The notes beneath the pieces are model-generated. The model saw only the letters and a list, made by a program, of their open reading frames with translations. It was not told the DNA's origin and made no database searches. From Delphinapterus leucas (Eukaryota > Chordata > Mammalia > Artiodactyla > Monodontidae): a DNA stretch of 64,000 nucleotides. The stretch covers positions 9,516,185 through 9,580,184 of the forward strand of contig NW_022097993.1 of NCBI RefSeq assembly GCF_002288925.2. Direction: 5' to 3'. Each line of letters starts with the position of its first letter. The first letter of the stretch is position 1. Both the position numbers and the translations under genes were made by a program. Of this stretch, positions 61,201 to 64,000 are shown in pieces.

Positions 61201-63825
61201 ACAGCACGTGAATGTATACATGTATGTGTGTACGAAAAAATATTTTCTAAAACAATACTTACCCTGATATTTTCTATTCTATTATGTTCTTTTTGTTTTT
61301 CTAAATAATGGATGCAACCCATTACATCAACTTTGCTACCCAGTAATGTGCTGCAATCAACATTTTGCAAAAGCACTGCACTATAAAATTCTTCTATTTA
61401 TAGCCAGCAACCTGGAAGCATACCTTTCAATATCAAATTAACTTAATGCATGTATTTAATTATTTACAAATCAAGAACTCCTAAACTAGACGGTGGTCTC
61501 CTTAACAACATTTATTTATATCTGAGTCCTCTTTTCAGGCAGGGATGTAGATTATAAGGATACAAAGATAAAAGAGACTTTCTCCTGTCCTTAAATTTGG
61601 TGGAGGAGAAATACAGACATGAATACCTTTAATCAAATGTTACAGGCAATGATAGGAATTCATCTGAGGAACAGAAGGAATGCCAGGGAGGAAGTTATTA
61701 GTTACTGCTCAGGGGAGATGTCGGGAAACCCTTGAGAACTAAAGCAACTTTACGTGGGCTTTGAAGGATGGTGAGGACTTCAGCAGGCAGATCACAAGAG
61801 CAGCAAAGCCAACCACGGGCACGAGAGGCACTGGCCAGGTCCTGGAGGTGGAAACAGCTGCCTGGGTGGACCACCATGGCTGGGGATGAGACGACTGGTA
61901 AGGAGGTGGCTGGAAGTTGGGGGTAAACTACAGAGCTTTGAGCTGAGCAGATGGTGCCTGAGAGACACTGAGGGGTCTTAATAAGGAGAGTGTCAGTGCC
62001 AAGTTGGTGGTTTGATCATTACGTCAAGCGGTGGGGCAGGGCGCAGACTTAGGGGAACAGCAGTAGAAAAAGCTACAGCAAGACTGCAAATGCTAAGGTC
62101 AATTCGCGGGCTGCAAAGGTCACGCTAATAAAAAACAAACAAACTGTACTTTTAAAGGTCAATGCTGTTTATATGCAAACAGAAGGAAAGTAGTTCCTAA
62201 ATAATAACGTAAATCAAAGAGGATATATTATCTAATTTTCAAAAATATGTTTTTCAGTTACATCAATTGCTTCAAGTGAAAAGTACACTTATATGTTTTA
62301 TAGTTATTTAAGTGGAGCTTCTGACATTTTAAAGTTTCTCAGACTCTAGGCACATAAGGGTGTTAAGTGAAAATCACTACGAGGGATATATAATATAGAA
62401 AAACCCCTTCACTGGCTTTCTTAAGAAATTGTCTATTAAAACACAAAGAAAAAAACCCAAAAGATATCATGTTTATAATCTGATCTGCAAGTTCAGATCT
62501 CTGTAGCTAAAGGTATTTTACACTTGAGTAGGCAACAAGGGACTCATACTTTTCAAGGCTTCTTTTCAAGTCATTAAACAAGCAAAGACTCAGGTTATTG
62601 ACACAGTCACTCCTGATTGAGCTGTTTTCTTATGGAATCATAAATAGTCCCCGATAAGAAACAATAGTGTACAGTACACATCTTCAAAGCTGTGTGTATA
62701 GCAGATGGAGAAAAATCCCTCATTTGTTTTTTCTCCACGTACGATACCTGGAGAGCATGTCTCTATCGAAGAAAAAATCTAAATGATTTTGAACTGATAT
62801 CCTGATAATCAACTACAACAAAAATGTCCTTAACAGTCATAGAATATTTTTATAAAGGTCTCAATAATTATAACCTTACGGTATAAAAACTGAAAACACA
62901 GTCTAGAAACGTTCTCTTTCCATGTGCTACGGGTTATTAATCCTCACTTTGACAGGTCAGCCTACTCTGTTTTCTCTGTAACTGTCTGGCAAATGGGTGA
63001 GCAGACACTCTCACCAAAAGATTTCTACTAAATTCTGAAGTACAGCAAACTGGAGACAATATGTTAATATGATTTTTACTAAAATGAAAAAAAACAGTTT
63101 ATTGAAAATAAATTTGAAAGTATGTTGCTACTAAGTATGGTATGTTTCAATATATTAAATGATTTTATTATGTCATATTAAGGTTACAAAGTAACATAAT
63201 GTAAATTTCCAAATACCAAGAAGCAGCACATCTGCGTGAATACAATCTAGGTCACATTTAAATTAACAAATAATATATTACATGATCTGTGTAAGAAATG
63301 TGATTATGATTGCATTTTATTAAAATCACTGGTACTGAATAAGTGTTTGGGGACCACTGTGAAGAACTTTAATAATTACTATGGCTTATAAAATAAAGGA
63401 CTAAATAGTGAAGTTATATTTTGCACAGGCTAAACTGTTTTGGATTTTTGTAGCAACATTAGGAAGCCATCTACAAAAATTAGTAATCCTTCAGCATTTT
63501 GTGTCTATGTATTTTTACGTAAATAATAAGATTCCTACTCACTTTCTCCAAACTGCCATTGAGGTATAGTTACCTATTTTTGCAGTTAGTTAAGTATCCG
63601 TATCAGGAAACAAATCTGTATGCATACATTAAAATTAGTTATTTACTTATGCATAACTTACCCAAAGTTGAAAACCACCATGCACAGAGCACACATTACT
63701 TAACTGTTTAAAAGTGAAACTTTACCTGCTCTCAAGTGTCCAACTACATCTGCGAGGCTACCCTTCTTTACTTTGGTGATGAAAGCACCGAGGCGTCCTA
63801 CGTCAGTCATTTTCCCTCCAACAAC
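13116..63825 (-). CDS. RIMS2: RIMS2 (RIM2 active-zone scaffold), partial: 18 internal exons
   Basis: RIM2 organises neurotransmitter release at the presynaptic active zone, linking synaptic vesicles (Rab3), priming factor Munc13, RIM-BP, ELKS and voltage-gated calcium channels. The 18 exons join in frame as 63726-63825, 59624-59747, 56278-56324, 54121-54233, 52167-52297, 51404-51575, 51126-51279, 49915-49986, 45331-45487, 44479-44604, 42802-42864, 39124-39201, 38430-38522, 37887-37976, 29456-29539, 20607-20678, 14280-14462 and 13116-13228. They give about 657 codons covering PDZ, C2A and the following linker. RIMS2 is chosen over RIMS1 because the peptides after C2A (QRISDSDISDYEVDD, SLDEIHPTRRSRSPTRHHD, RPPSPRIQIQHASPENDR) are those I know from RIM2; RIM1 has KRISDSEVSDYDCEDG there. 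The coordinates given span first to last recognised exon; the gene runs past both window edges. Confidence 0.97.
13229..14279 (-). other. RIMS2: RIMS2 intron w17-w18 (1,051 bp)
   Basis: Intron from the weak GTCGCT donor to the CCCCACAG acceptor. It holds a short TA run at 14014-14028 and nothing else recognisable. Confidence 0.8.
14280..14462 (-). CDS. RIMS2: RIMS2 exon w17: long Arg/Ser/Pro linker with weak donor
   Basis: This is the longest exon found (183 bp). It encodes (R)VLPPCLSRRGYAAPRATDQL, VLRGKHPARSRSSEHPSVRT, LCSMHHLAPGGSAPPSPLLT and then AG. It matches the RIM2 block VLPTCLSRRGHAAPRATDQ through APPSPLLTR with several substitutions. The acceptor TTTTAG|G is acceptable. The donor is GTCGCT, which departs from consensus at several intron positions, so partial skipping is plausible; skipping would join w16 to w18 in frame. 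GC and CpG content are clearly above the flanking introns. Confidence 0.9.
15241..15256. repeat. TA dinucleotide run
   Basis: Eight TA units inside a longer TA/TG-rich stretch from about 15221. Confidence 0.8.
16845..16985 (-). repeat. MIR SINE fragment, minus orientation
   Basis: Plus strand shows the complement of MIR: TTCCTATTTTATAAATGGAA, AAACTGGGGGTCACAGAG, TGACTTGCAAATGGGCAAAG and CGGGACCCACGCAGGTCT. Confidence 0.7.
18782..19114. repeat. Compound tetranucleotide microsatellite (TCTA/TCTG/ATGG)n
   Basis: About 330 bp built from TCTA, TCTG, TCCA and ATGG/ATGT units. It includes two similar blocks: CTCTCTCTCTTTTCTTCTA near 18905 and CTCTCTCTCTTTTCCTCTA near 19023, each followed by TCTGTATCTATCTGTCC and ATGGATGG-type units. 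This suggests duplication of a block of about 118 bp. It explains three long overlapping shadow ORFs in all plus frames. Confidence 0.9.
19560..19990 (+). repeat. L2-like LINE fragment
   Basis: Plus strand follows the L2 3' pattern: CCATGGCGCACGAGGTCATT, CCTCTCTCCCAACTCCTGAT, then ACGCTGCTCTTCACATGTAC, GTTAGCTCAAGTGCCACCTG and CTCACTGCAGCCACCTCTT. Diverged; the family assignment is from memory. Confidence 0.5.
20607..20678 (-). CDS. RIMS2: RIMS2 exon w16: HSRKSERSSTQKQTRKGTAS linker
   Basis: This 72 bp exon encodes (R)HSRKSERSSTQKQTRKGTAS and DAE. It lies in a different frame from the longest ORF at this place. It was found from the CCACAG|G acceptor, the GTAGGC donor and the RIM2 peptide (human has SSIQKQT where this has SSTQKQT). 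It is strongly basic with several RKS/RSS serines. It is frame-neutral, leaving AG for the next exon. Confidence 0.92.
21635..21755 (-). repeat. L1 3'-end fragment, minus orientation, older type
   Basis: Plus strand reads the complement of an old L1 3' region: GTGTAACATCGTACTAGTTT, CAGGTGTTTGACATAATTAT and AATGACCACTGCAATAAGCC. Confidence 0.7.
22180..22320 (-). repeat. MIR SINE fragment, minus orientation
   Basis: Plus strand shows complement MIR features: CACAGATGAGGAGACAGGC, then GGCAGAGCCGCGGCTAGAAG and TCCGGCTCCTGAACTGC. Confidence 0.65.
22840..23280 (-). repeat. L2 LINE 3' end, minus orientation
   Basis: Plus strand shows the complement of the L2 3' end: ATATGTCAGGCACTGCTCTA, GTGAACAAAGCAGACAAAAT, TTCGTGTTCTAGTGGTAGA, then GAAGGGGATCAGTGCTAAC and a G-rich AGGGCAAGGGGG segment. 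Confidence 0.7.
23495..23690 (-). repeat. MIR SINE fragment, minus orientation
   Basis: Plus strand: CTAATATTTACTAAGAACTT, TTATCTCATCTAAGCTCACC, GAGATTGAGGCTTAGAGGGG and TTAAGTCATTTGCTCTCACT, the reverse of MIR. Confidence 0.75.
23710..23900 (+). repeat. MIR SINE fragment, well preserved
   Basis: Plus strand: AAAAGCACGGACTCTAGAGC, TTTAGTCAAGTTACTTAGCC, TCTCTGGGCCTCAGTTTTT and CTGCAAAATGGCAATAATAA, in consensus order. It lies next to a MIR in the opposite direction. Confidence 0.85.
24585..24680 (+). repeat. L2 LINE 3' terminal fragment
   Basis: Plus strand: TTCCTCATGGGCAGGAATTG, then ACACCCAGGACATAGTAGC and TTCTCAATAAATATGTTGGC, the typical L2 end. Confidence 0.65.
24965..25090 (-). repeat. 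MIR SINE fragment, minus orientation
   Basis: Plus strand: CTACAGATGAGGAAAATAAG, TTCCAGGAAGGTTAAGTGAC and TTGTCCAAGGGAATATGGGT, complement of the MIR core. Confidence 0.7.
25325..25344. repeat. Poly-T run
   Basis: A run of about 20 T, preceded by CCTGTG and followed by ACTTCGC. No SINE body is attached on either side. Confidence 0.8.
28235..28320 (+). repeat. L2-like 3' tail
   Basis: Plus strand: GTGCACACAGTAAATGCAC and TTTTGCTGAATGAATGAGTA resemble the end of L2. Short and diverged. Confidence 0.4.
29456..29539 (-). CDS. RIMS2: RIMS2 exon w15: GRWSPSLDRRRPPSP linker
   Basis: The exon is 84 bp and encodes (R)GRWSPSLDRRRPPSPRIQIQ and HASPENDR, which I know unchanged from RIM2. It is rich in SP and RRPPSP motifs suited to proline-directed kinases; that role is inference. 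The acceptor is AACAG|G and the donor GTACTA. It is isolated by introns of 8.3 kb upstream and 8.8 kb downstream, the two longest in the window. Confidence 0.95.
31830..31905 (-). repeat. L2-like fragment, minus orientation
   Basis: Plus strand: CTCATTAATTCAGAAACATC, TATTTGTTGGGAGCCCATCC and TCTCTGTGCTCAGAACAGG resemble the complement of the L2 end. Confidence 0.4.
32139..32340 (+). mobile_element. CHR-type SINE with 17-bp TSDs and small internal deletion
   Basis: It starts GGGCTTCCCTGGTGGCAC and ends in about 12 A plus AGAA. The perfect 17-bp duplication AAGAAATCAACAGCGGT flanks it at 32122-32138 and 32341-32357. Compared with the other copies it lacks about six bases after GTGCCCCGG (others read CCCCGGTCCGGGAAGATC). 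It is antisense to RIMS2. Confidence 0.95.
33320..34004 (-). repeat. Probable L2-like LINE sequence, minus orientation
   Basis: Plus strand is G/A-rich with AAATATGATCCCTGAGCTCC, AACCTAGTGGAAGAAAC and TTATTTGACCTCCTGTTTTG, resembling the complement of the L2 body. It forms the host sequence of the CHR-2 insertion at 34018. Family uncertain. Confidence 0.35.
34018..34367 (-). mobile_element. CHR-2-like long SINE, minus orientation, with 39-bp tandem duplication
   Basis: Read on minus it starts GGGGCATCCCTGGTCGCGCA and continues with the tRNA-derived head shared with the shorter CHR SINEs, then a longer tail body rich in AAGCCCG/TGCGCA-type units. TSDs AGTGTGGAAACTT lie at 34005-34017 and 34368-34380. 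A 39-bp unit is repeated perfectly in tandem at 34123-34161 and 34162-34200. Confidence 0.9.
36138..36346 (+). mobile_element. CHR-type SINE with short TSDs
   Basis: It starts GGGCTTCCCTGGTGGCGCAG and ends in a run of about 16 A. Flanks GAATGCA are at 36131-36137 and 36347-36353 (preceded by A-rich bases on both sides). It keeps GGTTCGTGCCCCGGTCTGG. It is antisense to RIMS2. Confidence 0.92.
37887..37976 (-). CDS. RIMS2: RIMS2 exon w14: LQPSLDRARSASTN linker
   Basis: The exon is 90 bp and encodes (S)DLQPSLDRARSASTNCLRPD and ASLHSPERER. It matches RIM2 SELQPSLDRARSASTNCLRPD. The upstream acceptor ACTAG|T is chosen over a CAG ten bases further in because only the former keeps the phase and supplies the Ser-Asp-Leu-Gln residues. 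The donor is GTATAA. The SPERER end runs into GRWSPSLDRRR of w15. Confidence 0.93.
37977..38429 (-). other. RIMS2: RIMS2 intron w13-w14 (453 bp)
   Basis: A short intron with a GTAAGG donor and a weak ACTAG acceptor that follows a CT-rich stretch. Several long antisense and shadow reading frames cross it, none with RIM2 or other recognisable similarity. Confidence 0.8.
38430..38522 (-). CDS. RIMS2: RIMS2 exon w13: probable alternative cassette exon B
   Basis: This 93 bp exon encodes (S)SILPAHTKTKPLHHECFHSR, ALRFTDQILV and then AG. It matches the second isoform-specific block of human RIM2 (SSILPAHTKTK, LHHECF, LRFTDEILV), but about seven residues I remember between the KTK and LHH are missing. 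The donor GTAAGG is strong. The acceptor is an unusual GAG|C after a modest T-rich tract; it is chosen because it gives Ser at the junction and restores the SSILPAH peptide. The frame is open and phase-neutral, so it may still be used, but expression is not proven. Confidence 0.8.
38523..39123 (-). other. RIMS2: RIMS2 intron between the two cassette exons (601 bp)
   Basis: About 45 percent of this intron is a single L1 insertion with 13-bp TSDs (38705-38972). The remaining single-copy sequence is under 340 bp, so the insertion may matter for how the two flanking cassette exons are paired. Confidence 0.85.
38705..38972 (-). mobile_element. 5'-truncated L1 with 13-bp TSDs between cassette exons
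   Basis: Plus strand reads the complement of the cetartiodactyl L1 3' UTR: TTTTATTGGACGATAGTTGA, TATACAGCAAAATGAATCAG, GAGCAGAGTTCCCTGCGCTA and TGTCAATCCCAATCTCCC. The duplication AAAGCTATTTTTA flanks it at 38692-38704 and 38973-38985. It is in sense with RIMS2, so its AATAAA-containing 3' end faces down the transcript. Confidence 0.9.
39124..39201 (-). CDS. RIMS2: RIMS2 exon w12: probable alternative cassette exon A
   Basis: This 78 bp exon encodes (R)HLVRHYKTLPPKMPLLESCS and HWNIY. I remember this peptide (HLVRHYKTLPPKMPLL, SHWNIY) from the long human RIM2 isoform only; shorter isoforms go directly from CLHTT to SELQPSLD, so this is very likely a cassette exon. The acceptor is TTCCAG|A and the donor GTAAGA, both good. 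It differs from the rest of the linker in being hydrophobic/aromatic rather than Arg/Ser-rich. A CHR SINE lies 497 bp upstream and an L1 piece 151 bp downstream. Confidence 0.9.
39698..39898 (+). mobile_element. CHR-type SINE with 14-bp TSDs upstream of cassette exon w12
   Basis: It starts GGGCTTCCCTGGTGGTGCAG and ends in a poly-A tail. The duplication AAGAGGTGACTGCA lies at 39684-39697 and 39899-39912. It is antisense to RIMS2, so the RIMS2 RNA carries a poly-U tract followed by the SINE complement 497 bases before the w12 acceptor. Confidence 0.94.
40560..40740 (+). repeat. MIR SINE fragment
   Basis: Plus strand: GGCTTTGCCATTTATTGGCT, GTGAACCTGGATAATTCAAG, TCACAGGGATGCTGTGAGGA and TTAAGTGAAATAACAGGTAC. 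Confidence 0.7.
41025..41215 (+). repeat. MIR SINE fragment
   Basis: Plus strand: GATTTTGAATCCTTGCTCTG, TTTCCTCATCTGTGAAATGA, GGATAATAATGTTCATATGA and CTGTGCTTGGTACTCAATGA. Confidence 0.7.
42452..42479. repeat. TG dinucleotide microsatellite
   Basis: Fourteen uninterrupted TG units, followed by GTGGGG. Confidence 0.95.
42802..42864 (-). CDS. RIMS2: RIMS2 exon w11: ELLMLPRAKRGRSAECLHTT linker
   Basis: This 63 bp exon encodes (S)ELLMLPRAKRGRSAECLHTT. It lies in a different frame from the longest ORF at this place. It is recognised by the GCAG|T acceptor, the GTAAAT donor and an exact match to the RIM2 peptide. The AKRGRSAECLHTT segment is known in RIM2 isoforms just before the variable linker exons. 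It is frame-neutral: it enters after two codon bases and leaves with AG. Confidence 0.94.
42865..44478 (-). other. RIMS2: RIMS2 intron w10-w11 (1,614 bp)
   Basis: Intron with a GTATTT donor and GTGCAG acceptor. No repeat or exon was recognised. Confidence 0.8.
44479..44604 (-). CDS. RIMS2: RIMS2 exon w10: SLDEIHPTRRSRSP linker
   Basis: The exon is 126 bp and encodes (R)SLDEIHPTRRSRSPTRHHDV, SCSPVGHRPGDVDSQCLSEQ and D. The first half is identical to the RIM2 sequence I remember. The second half carries several unusual changes (SCSP for SRSP, VGH for VDH, SQC for SQY). The acceptor is TTTCAG|G and the donor GTATTT. It enters with one base finishing a codon and leaves with AG, so it is frame-neutral if skipped. 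Confidence 0.94.
44605..45330 (-). other. RIMS2: RIMS2 intron w9-w10 (726 bp)
   Basis: A short intron with GTAGGC donor and TTTCAG acceptor. Nothing further was recognised in it. Confidence 0.85.
45331..45487 (-). CDS. RIMS2: RIMS2 exon w9: Arg/Ser-rich linker
   Basis: The exon is 157 bp and encodes VGYRSGARESKPSTLTVPEQ, QRTTHHRSRSVSPHRGDDQG and RPRSRLPNVPLQ. The HHRSRSVSPHRGDDQG and RSRLPNVPLQ peptides match RIM2. The acceptor is TTGCCAG|T and the donor GTAGGC. It ends in AG, the first of the junctions at which an AG| end is followed by a base giving Ser or Arg. The block is GC- and CpG-richer than the AT-rich introns around it, as expected for coding sequence. Confidence 0.94.
45488..49914 (-). 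other. RIMS2: RIMS2 intron w8-w9 (4,427 bp)
   Basis: Mostly AT-rich single-copy-looking sequence. It includes a perfect inverted repeat at 48198-48235. No SINE, L1 or extra exon was recognised. Confidence 0.8.
48198..48235. repeat. Perfect 14-bp inverted repeat (hairpin)
   Basis: CCTGATATAAACAT at 48198-48211 is exactly complementary to ATGTTTATATCAGG at 48222-48235 with a 10-bp spacer. With one bulged C the pairing extends three more bases outward. Confidence 0.85.
49915..49986 (-). CDS. RIMS2: RIMS2 exon w8: acidic DSDISDYEVDD linker
   Basis: The exon is 72 bp and encodes (R)SQRISDSDISDYEVDDAIGV and VPP, a short acidic patch within an otherwise basic linker. QRISDSDISDYEVDD is one of the clearest RIM2-against-RIM1 markers. 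One position reads DDA where I remember DDG in human RIM2. The acceptor is TGCAG|G and the donor GTGCGT. It ends with one G that joins TA of w9 to make valine. Confidence 0.95.
49987..51125 (-). other. RIMS2: RIMS2 intron w7-w8 (1,139 bp)
   Basis: It contains a short L1 3'-end fragment at about 50095-50172. The remainder is AT-rich with no recognised element. Confidence 0.85.
50095..50172 (-). mobile_element. Short L1 3'-end fragment, minus orientation
   Basis: Plus strand: GTAGAGTTGATTTACGATG, GTGTACAGCAAAGTGATTCA and GTTATACATATATGTAC are the complement of the same L1 3' UTR seen at 3960 and 38705. It is severely 5'-truncated. Confidence 0.8.
51126..51279 (-). CDS. RIMS2: RIMS2 exon w7: C2A C-terminal strands and following linker
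   Basis: The exon is 154 bp and encodes ILIELETALLDDEPHWYKLQ, THDESSLPLPQPSPFMPRRH and VHGESASKKLQ. ILIELETALLDDEPHWYKLQ closes the C2A beta sandwich. The rest begins the flexible Pro/Ser-rich linker; its SSLPLPQPSPFMPRRH agrees with RIM2 against PRPSPYLPRRQ in RIM1. The acceptor is TTTCAG|A and the donor GTAGGT. It starts in phase 0 and ends with a single A that joins GG of w8 to make arginine. Confidence 0.96.
51280..51403 (-). other. RIMS2: RIMS2 intron w6-w7 (124 bp)
   Basis: This is the shortest intron in the window, between two C2A exons. It has a GTGAGG donor and a good CTGCCCTTTCAG acceptor. Confidence 0.93.
51404..51575 (-). CDS. RIMS2: RIMS2 exon w6: C2A domain core
   Basis: At 172 bp this is the second longest exon in the window. 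It encodes SDKSKRRTKTVKKVLEPKWN, QTFVYSHVHRRDFRERMLEI and TVWDQPRVQEEESEFLGE. The basic KSKRRTKTVKK strand, the EPKWNQTFVY strand and the LEITVWDQ strand form the C2 beta sandwich. The sequence PRVQEEESEFLGE agrees with RIM2 where RIM1 has ARVREEESEFLGE. The acceptor is TTTTTCAG|T and the donor GTGAGG. It ends in phase 0 after GAG and is separated from w7 by an intron of only 124 bp. Confidence 0.97.
51576..52166 (-). other. RIMS2: RIMS2 intron w5-w6 (591 bp)
   Basis: A short intron inside the C2A coding region. It carries a small CTAT microsatellite at 52001-52025. Nothing else was recognised. Confidence 0.85.
52001..52025. repeat. CTAT microsatellite
   Basis: Five CTAT units followed by ATATA. 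Confidence 0.9.
52167..52297 (-). CDS. RIMS2: RIMS2 exon w5: C2A domain, N-terminal strands
   Basis: The exon is 131 bp and encodes VKLWYDKVGHQLIVNVLQAT, then DLPPRVDGRPRNPYVKMYFL and PDR. The LIVNVLQATDLP strand and the NPYVKMYFLPDRS strand-loop are typical of a C2 domain, and the latter is the usual first calcium-loop region. RIM C2A domains are known not to bind calcium, and the loop here lacks the full set of aspartates a calcium-binding C2 domain uses. The acceptor is CTTAG|G and the donor GTATGA. It ends with AG, completed by T in w6 to serine. Confidence 0.96.
52298..54120 (-). other. RIMS2: RIMS2 intron w4-w5 (1,823 bp)
   Basis: It holds a short L2 3'-end-like piece near 53890-53945. 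Otherwise it is AT-rich with no ORF of coding character. Confidence 0.8.
53890..53945 (+). repeat. L2-like 3' terminal fragment
   Basis: Plus strand: CATCTGGCACACTGTAGGAA followed by TTCAATAAATATTTCC resembles the end of L2. Confidence 0.5.
54121..54233 (-). CDS. RIMS2: RIMS2 exon w4: linker between PDZ and C2A
   Basis: The exon is 113 bp and encodes SSSSFESQKMERPSISVISP, TSPGALKDAPQVLPGQ and LS. With the TCC at the end of w3, the serine run is five residues, as in RIM2. A second AG lies six bases inside (TTTTAG|GTTCTAG); using that inner AG would remove two serines and keep the frame. The outer AG is chosen because it restores five serines. The last codons (PGQLS) are the first strand of C2A. 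The donor is GTATGT and the exon ends in phase 0. Confidence 0.95.
55571..55769 (-). mobile_element. CHR-type SINE, minus orientation
   Basis: Read on minus it runs from GGGGCTTCCCTGGTGGCACA at the right to GTACCGCAAAAAAAA at the left. No clear TSD could be seen. It is in sense with RIMS2, in the intron between w3 and w4. Confidence 0.92.
56121..56162. repeat. CA-rich microsatellite with CCCC interruptions
   Basis: ACACACACCC-type units with two CCCC interruptions across 42 bp. It lies 116 bp downstream of the w3 donor on the RIMS2 strand, where it reads as TG/GGGG repeats. Confidence 0.9.
56278..56324 (-). CDS. RIMS2: RIMS2 exon w3: end of PDZ and start of Ser-rich linker
   Basis: This 47 bp exon is too short for most ORF finders. 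It was found from the open reading frame DIPRIPESSHPPLES between a TTTTAG acceptor and a GTGAGT donor. The peptide directly follows VSRPIG in RIM2. Phase fits on both sides: the first T completes the Gly codon from w2, and the last A starts the Ser codon completed by GT at the start of w4. It links the PDZ domain to the serine-rich stretch before C2A. Confidence 0.93.
56325..59623 (-). other. RIMS2: RIMS2 intron w2-w3 (3,299 bp)
   Basis: Very AT-rich intron with a GTAAGG donor and TTTTAG acceptor. I see no recognisable repeat or exon apart from short A/T runs and alternating TA/TG segments near 56880-56940. Confidence 0.8.
59624..59747 (-). CDS. RIMS2: RIMS2 exon w2: PDZ domain, C-terminal part
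   Basis: The exon is 124 bp and encodes GDEVLEWNGKPLPGATNEEV, YNIILESKSEPQVEIIVSRP and IG. This is the GDEVLEWNG turn, the second PDZ helix (ATNEEVYNIILESK) and the last strand (QVEIIVSRPIG), all close to the known RIM2 PDZ. The acceptor is AAG|GG and the donor GTAAGG. It enters with two bases finishing the Gly codon begun in w1 and ends with two bases (GG) of another Gly codon. Helix residues and length look normal, so the domain should fold. Confidence 0.96.
59929..59971. repeat. Pyrimidine tract (TTC)n plus poly-T
   Basis: CTTCTTCTTCTTC followed by about 16 T and CTTTTTCTTTCCCC. On the RIMS2 strand it is a purine tract about 180 bp before exon w2. Confidence 0.85.
61530..62080 (-). repeat. 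L2-like LINE sequence, minus orientation
   Basis: Plus strand resembles the complement of L2: TTTCTCCTGTCCTTAAATTT, GGGCTTTGAAGGATGGTGAG, CAGCAGGCAGATCACAAGAG and CCTGGAGGTGGAAACAG. Diverged; ends approximate. Confidence 0.4.
63726..63825 (-). CDS. RIMS2: RIMS2 exon w1: PDZ domain, first part
   Basis: The exon is 100 bp and reads VVGGKMTDVGRLGAFITKVK, then KGSLADVVGHLRA, the beta-strand core and first helix of the RIM PDZ domain. The PDZ domain binds C-termini of ELKS/ERC and of N- and P/Q-type calcium channels. The acceptor AG is at 63827-63826 and the donor GTAAAG starts at 63725. It starts in phase 0 and ends with one G that completes a glycine with exon w2. The carboxylate-binding loop of the domain is expected in the preceding exon, beyond the right edge. 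Confidence 0.95.
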
Positions 63826-64000
63826 CTGGGTAATTATAAATTTGTAAGTTCCCAAGACTCACACTGAGACATAAGTTTCTTTGTTTGAGGAATTAATCCT
63901 ACAGCTTTTGTGAGGTGTTTAGGATGGGGTGCGGGAACACAAATGAAGTGCAATCCATTTGTGGTCAAAGGAGCCTGCACCAGGGACAACGCACTCCCAA
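63826..64000 (-). other. RIMS2: RIMS2 intron upstream of w1, window edge
   Basis: This is the end of the intron before exon w1. The last bases before the exon are a pyrimidine-poor TTATAATTACCCAG. No exon or repeat was recognised. Confidence 0.8.

Larger units (their letters stand above)
59748..63725 (-). other. RIMS2: RIMS2 intron w1-w2 (3,978 bp)
   Basis: AT-rich intron with a GTAAAG donor and an AAG acceptor. It holds a pyrimidine tract at 59929-59971, a C-run at about 60943-60953 and an L2-like piece at about 61530-62080. No ORF of coding character was seen. Confidence 0.85.

Noticed and set aside
1..64000. Search for tRNA, rRNA, CRISPR, phage or bacterial operon features
   Set aside because: None seen. 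The only tRNA-like sequences are the heads of the CHR SINEs, and the exon-intron structure is plainly mammalian.

Overview
This is nuclear DNA from a mammal, and the repeats point to a cetacean, most likely a toothed whale. Five copies of a young tRNA-derived SINE of about 200 bp carry the CHR-type head (starting GGGCTTCCCTGGTGG on the element strand), and one older, longer CHR-2-like copy is present. Several copies still have perfect or near-perfect target-site duplications (TSDs). Old mammalian repeats (MIR, L2) and L1 3'-end pieces with the cetartiodactyl 3'-UTR pattern fill much of the rest. There is no bacterial, viral or plasmid content.

The whole window lies inside one gene read on the minus strand: RIMS2, the presynaptic active-zone scaffold RIM2. 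I recover 18 exons, called w1 to w18 here in transcript order, right to left. Each has GT-AG boundaries and a reading phase that joins to the next. Together they give 1,972 nt, about 657 codons, with no stop or frameshift. They encode most of the PDZ domain (w1-w3), a serine-rich linker (w3-w4), the complete C2A domain (w4-w7) and the long Arg/Ser-rich linker between C2A and C2B (w7-w18), which ends with a proline motif expected to bind RIM-BP SH3 domains. The N-terminal Rab3/Munc13-binding zinc finger must lie beyond the right edge. The C-terminal linker and C2B domain must lie beyond the left edge; no further exon was found in 1-13115.

Layout. 49.9-63.8 kb: PDZ, linker and C2A exons. 37.9-45.5 kb: six linker exons, including two likely cassette exons at 39.1 and 38.4 kb. 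13.1-29.5 kb: four widely spaced linker exons in long introns. 1-13.1 kb: intron only.

The most interesting structural point is that eight consecutive linker exons (w10-w17) all have lengths divisible by three, all begin after two bases of a codon, and all end in AG. Any of them can be skipped singly or in combination without changing frame, and every possible junction codon is Ser or Arg. Secondary points are a cassette exon that looks about seven codons shorter than the human form I remember, weak splice signals on some cassette exons, an L1 piece with TSDs between the two cassette exons, an L1 fragment with a 5' inversion, and a CHR-2 SINE with an internal 39-bp tandem duplication. I found nothing that looks like an unknown biological system. 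Repeat boundaries are read by eye and approximate unless a TSD is given.
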